This document shows, piece by piece, positions 47,475 to 47,574 of a DNA stretch of 47,574 nucleotides. Location: the NCBI RefSeq assembly GCF_017794765.1, contig NZ_CP051236.1:3464730-3512303 (forward strand). Direction: 5' to 3'. The notes below the pieces were generated by a model. It did not search any database. It was not told the origin of the DNA and saw only the letters and a list, made by a program, of their open reading frames with translations. Numbering within the stretch: the first letter of the stretch is position 1; every line of letters begins with the position of its first letter. The position numbers and the translations under genes were made by a program. Source of the DNA: Nitratireductor sp. GTDB taxonomy: Bacteria; Pseudomonadota; Alphaproteobacteria; Rhizobiales; Rhizobiaceae.

Positions 47475-47574
47475 TCAGCGCAGCAGCGCCATCGCTTTTT
47501 CGTGGAGCTCGCGGGTCGCCGCAGCAATGATATCGCCACCGCTTTCAGGTCTGCCGCCAGCCCAGCTCGTGATT
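47475..47574 (-). CDS. C-terminal tail of a probable inositol-monophosphatase-family protein (partial)
   Basis: Only the last 32 codons are inside the window; the gene enters from the right edge and stops with TGA at 47475-47477. The tail has a TSWAGGRPESGG turn, then DIIAAATRELHEKAMALL. This matches the typical ending of inositol monophosphatase or HisN-type histidinol phosphatases (T-x-W-x-G, later A-A and H-x-x-A-x-x-L-L). The evidence is short, so the family is a probable call. It converges with the PldB gene. Confidence 0.5.
   Translation of the reverse strand, partial: ITSWAGGRPESGGDIIAAATRELHEKAMALLR

Overview
The window is GC-rich, densely coded chromosomal DNA that reads as an alphaproteobacterium of the order Hyphomicrobiales (Rhizobiales), near the Phyllobacteriaceae/Brucellaceae. 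The clues are an Omp10-type lipoprotein otherwise known from Brucella and relatives, homospermidine synthase, a rhizobial-type PldB hydrolase, a ROSE-type RNA thermometer before an hsp20 gene, and a BBP2-type beta-barrel protein. I see no rRNA, tRNA, CRISPR array, insertion sequence or prophage. This assignment is inference from gene content, not a measured phylogeny.

Layout. Bases 1-3944 (minus strand) hold a CoA-ligase-like gene followed by a TRAP transporter (dctP, dctQ, dctM; dctM runs off the left edge). Bases 4089-9460 (minus) carry an Omp10-like lipoprotein, homospermidine synthase, a YciI protein, PabB and oligoendopeptidase F. A divergent sigma-54-dependent response regulator and a DUF882 peptidase-like protein follow (9618-13110, plus), closed by a strong terminator. 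Next come KDPG aldolase and a phage-type muramidase (minus), tRNA uridine hydroxylase TrhO (plus), an alpha/beta hydrolase plus TetR pair (minus) facing an HD-domain gene, and a DUF533 protein. Bases 19478-21999 are a molybdate ABC transporter, modABC.

Bases 22138-26996 (plus) hold a 5'-nucleotidase fused to LysM, ferrochelatase, and a stomatin/NfeD pair. A LysE exporter and arabinose-5-phosphate isomerase follow on the minus strand. An envelope and cell-wall group spans 29064-34316: beta-barrel protein, GalU, MltB-type lytic transglycosylase and an SGNH (DUF459) protein. Glutamate synthase occupies 34341-41164 (minus), with a glutathione S-transferase-like gene between gltB and gltD. A threonine aldolase follows.

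The most interesting stretch is 42922-45566. It is a four-gene operon: a small secreted four-cysteine precursor (DUF2282, BufA1), a DUF692 multinuclear iron oxidase (BufB), a DUF2063 partner (BufC) and a DoxX membrane protein. This is the layout of a bufferin-type copper-binding RiPP system. It is followed by hsp20 with a textbook RpoH promoter and a ROSE-like thermometer, then a PldB-type hydrolase and the tail of a probable inositol-monophosphatase-family gene at the right edge.

Most genes are ordinary housekeeping or transport functions. The bufferin operon, the thermosensor, the nucleotidase-LysM fusion and the atypical CoA-ligase-like protein deserve the closest look.
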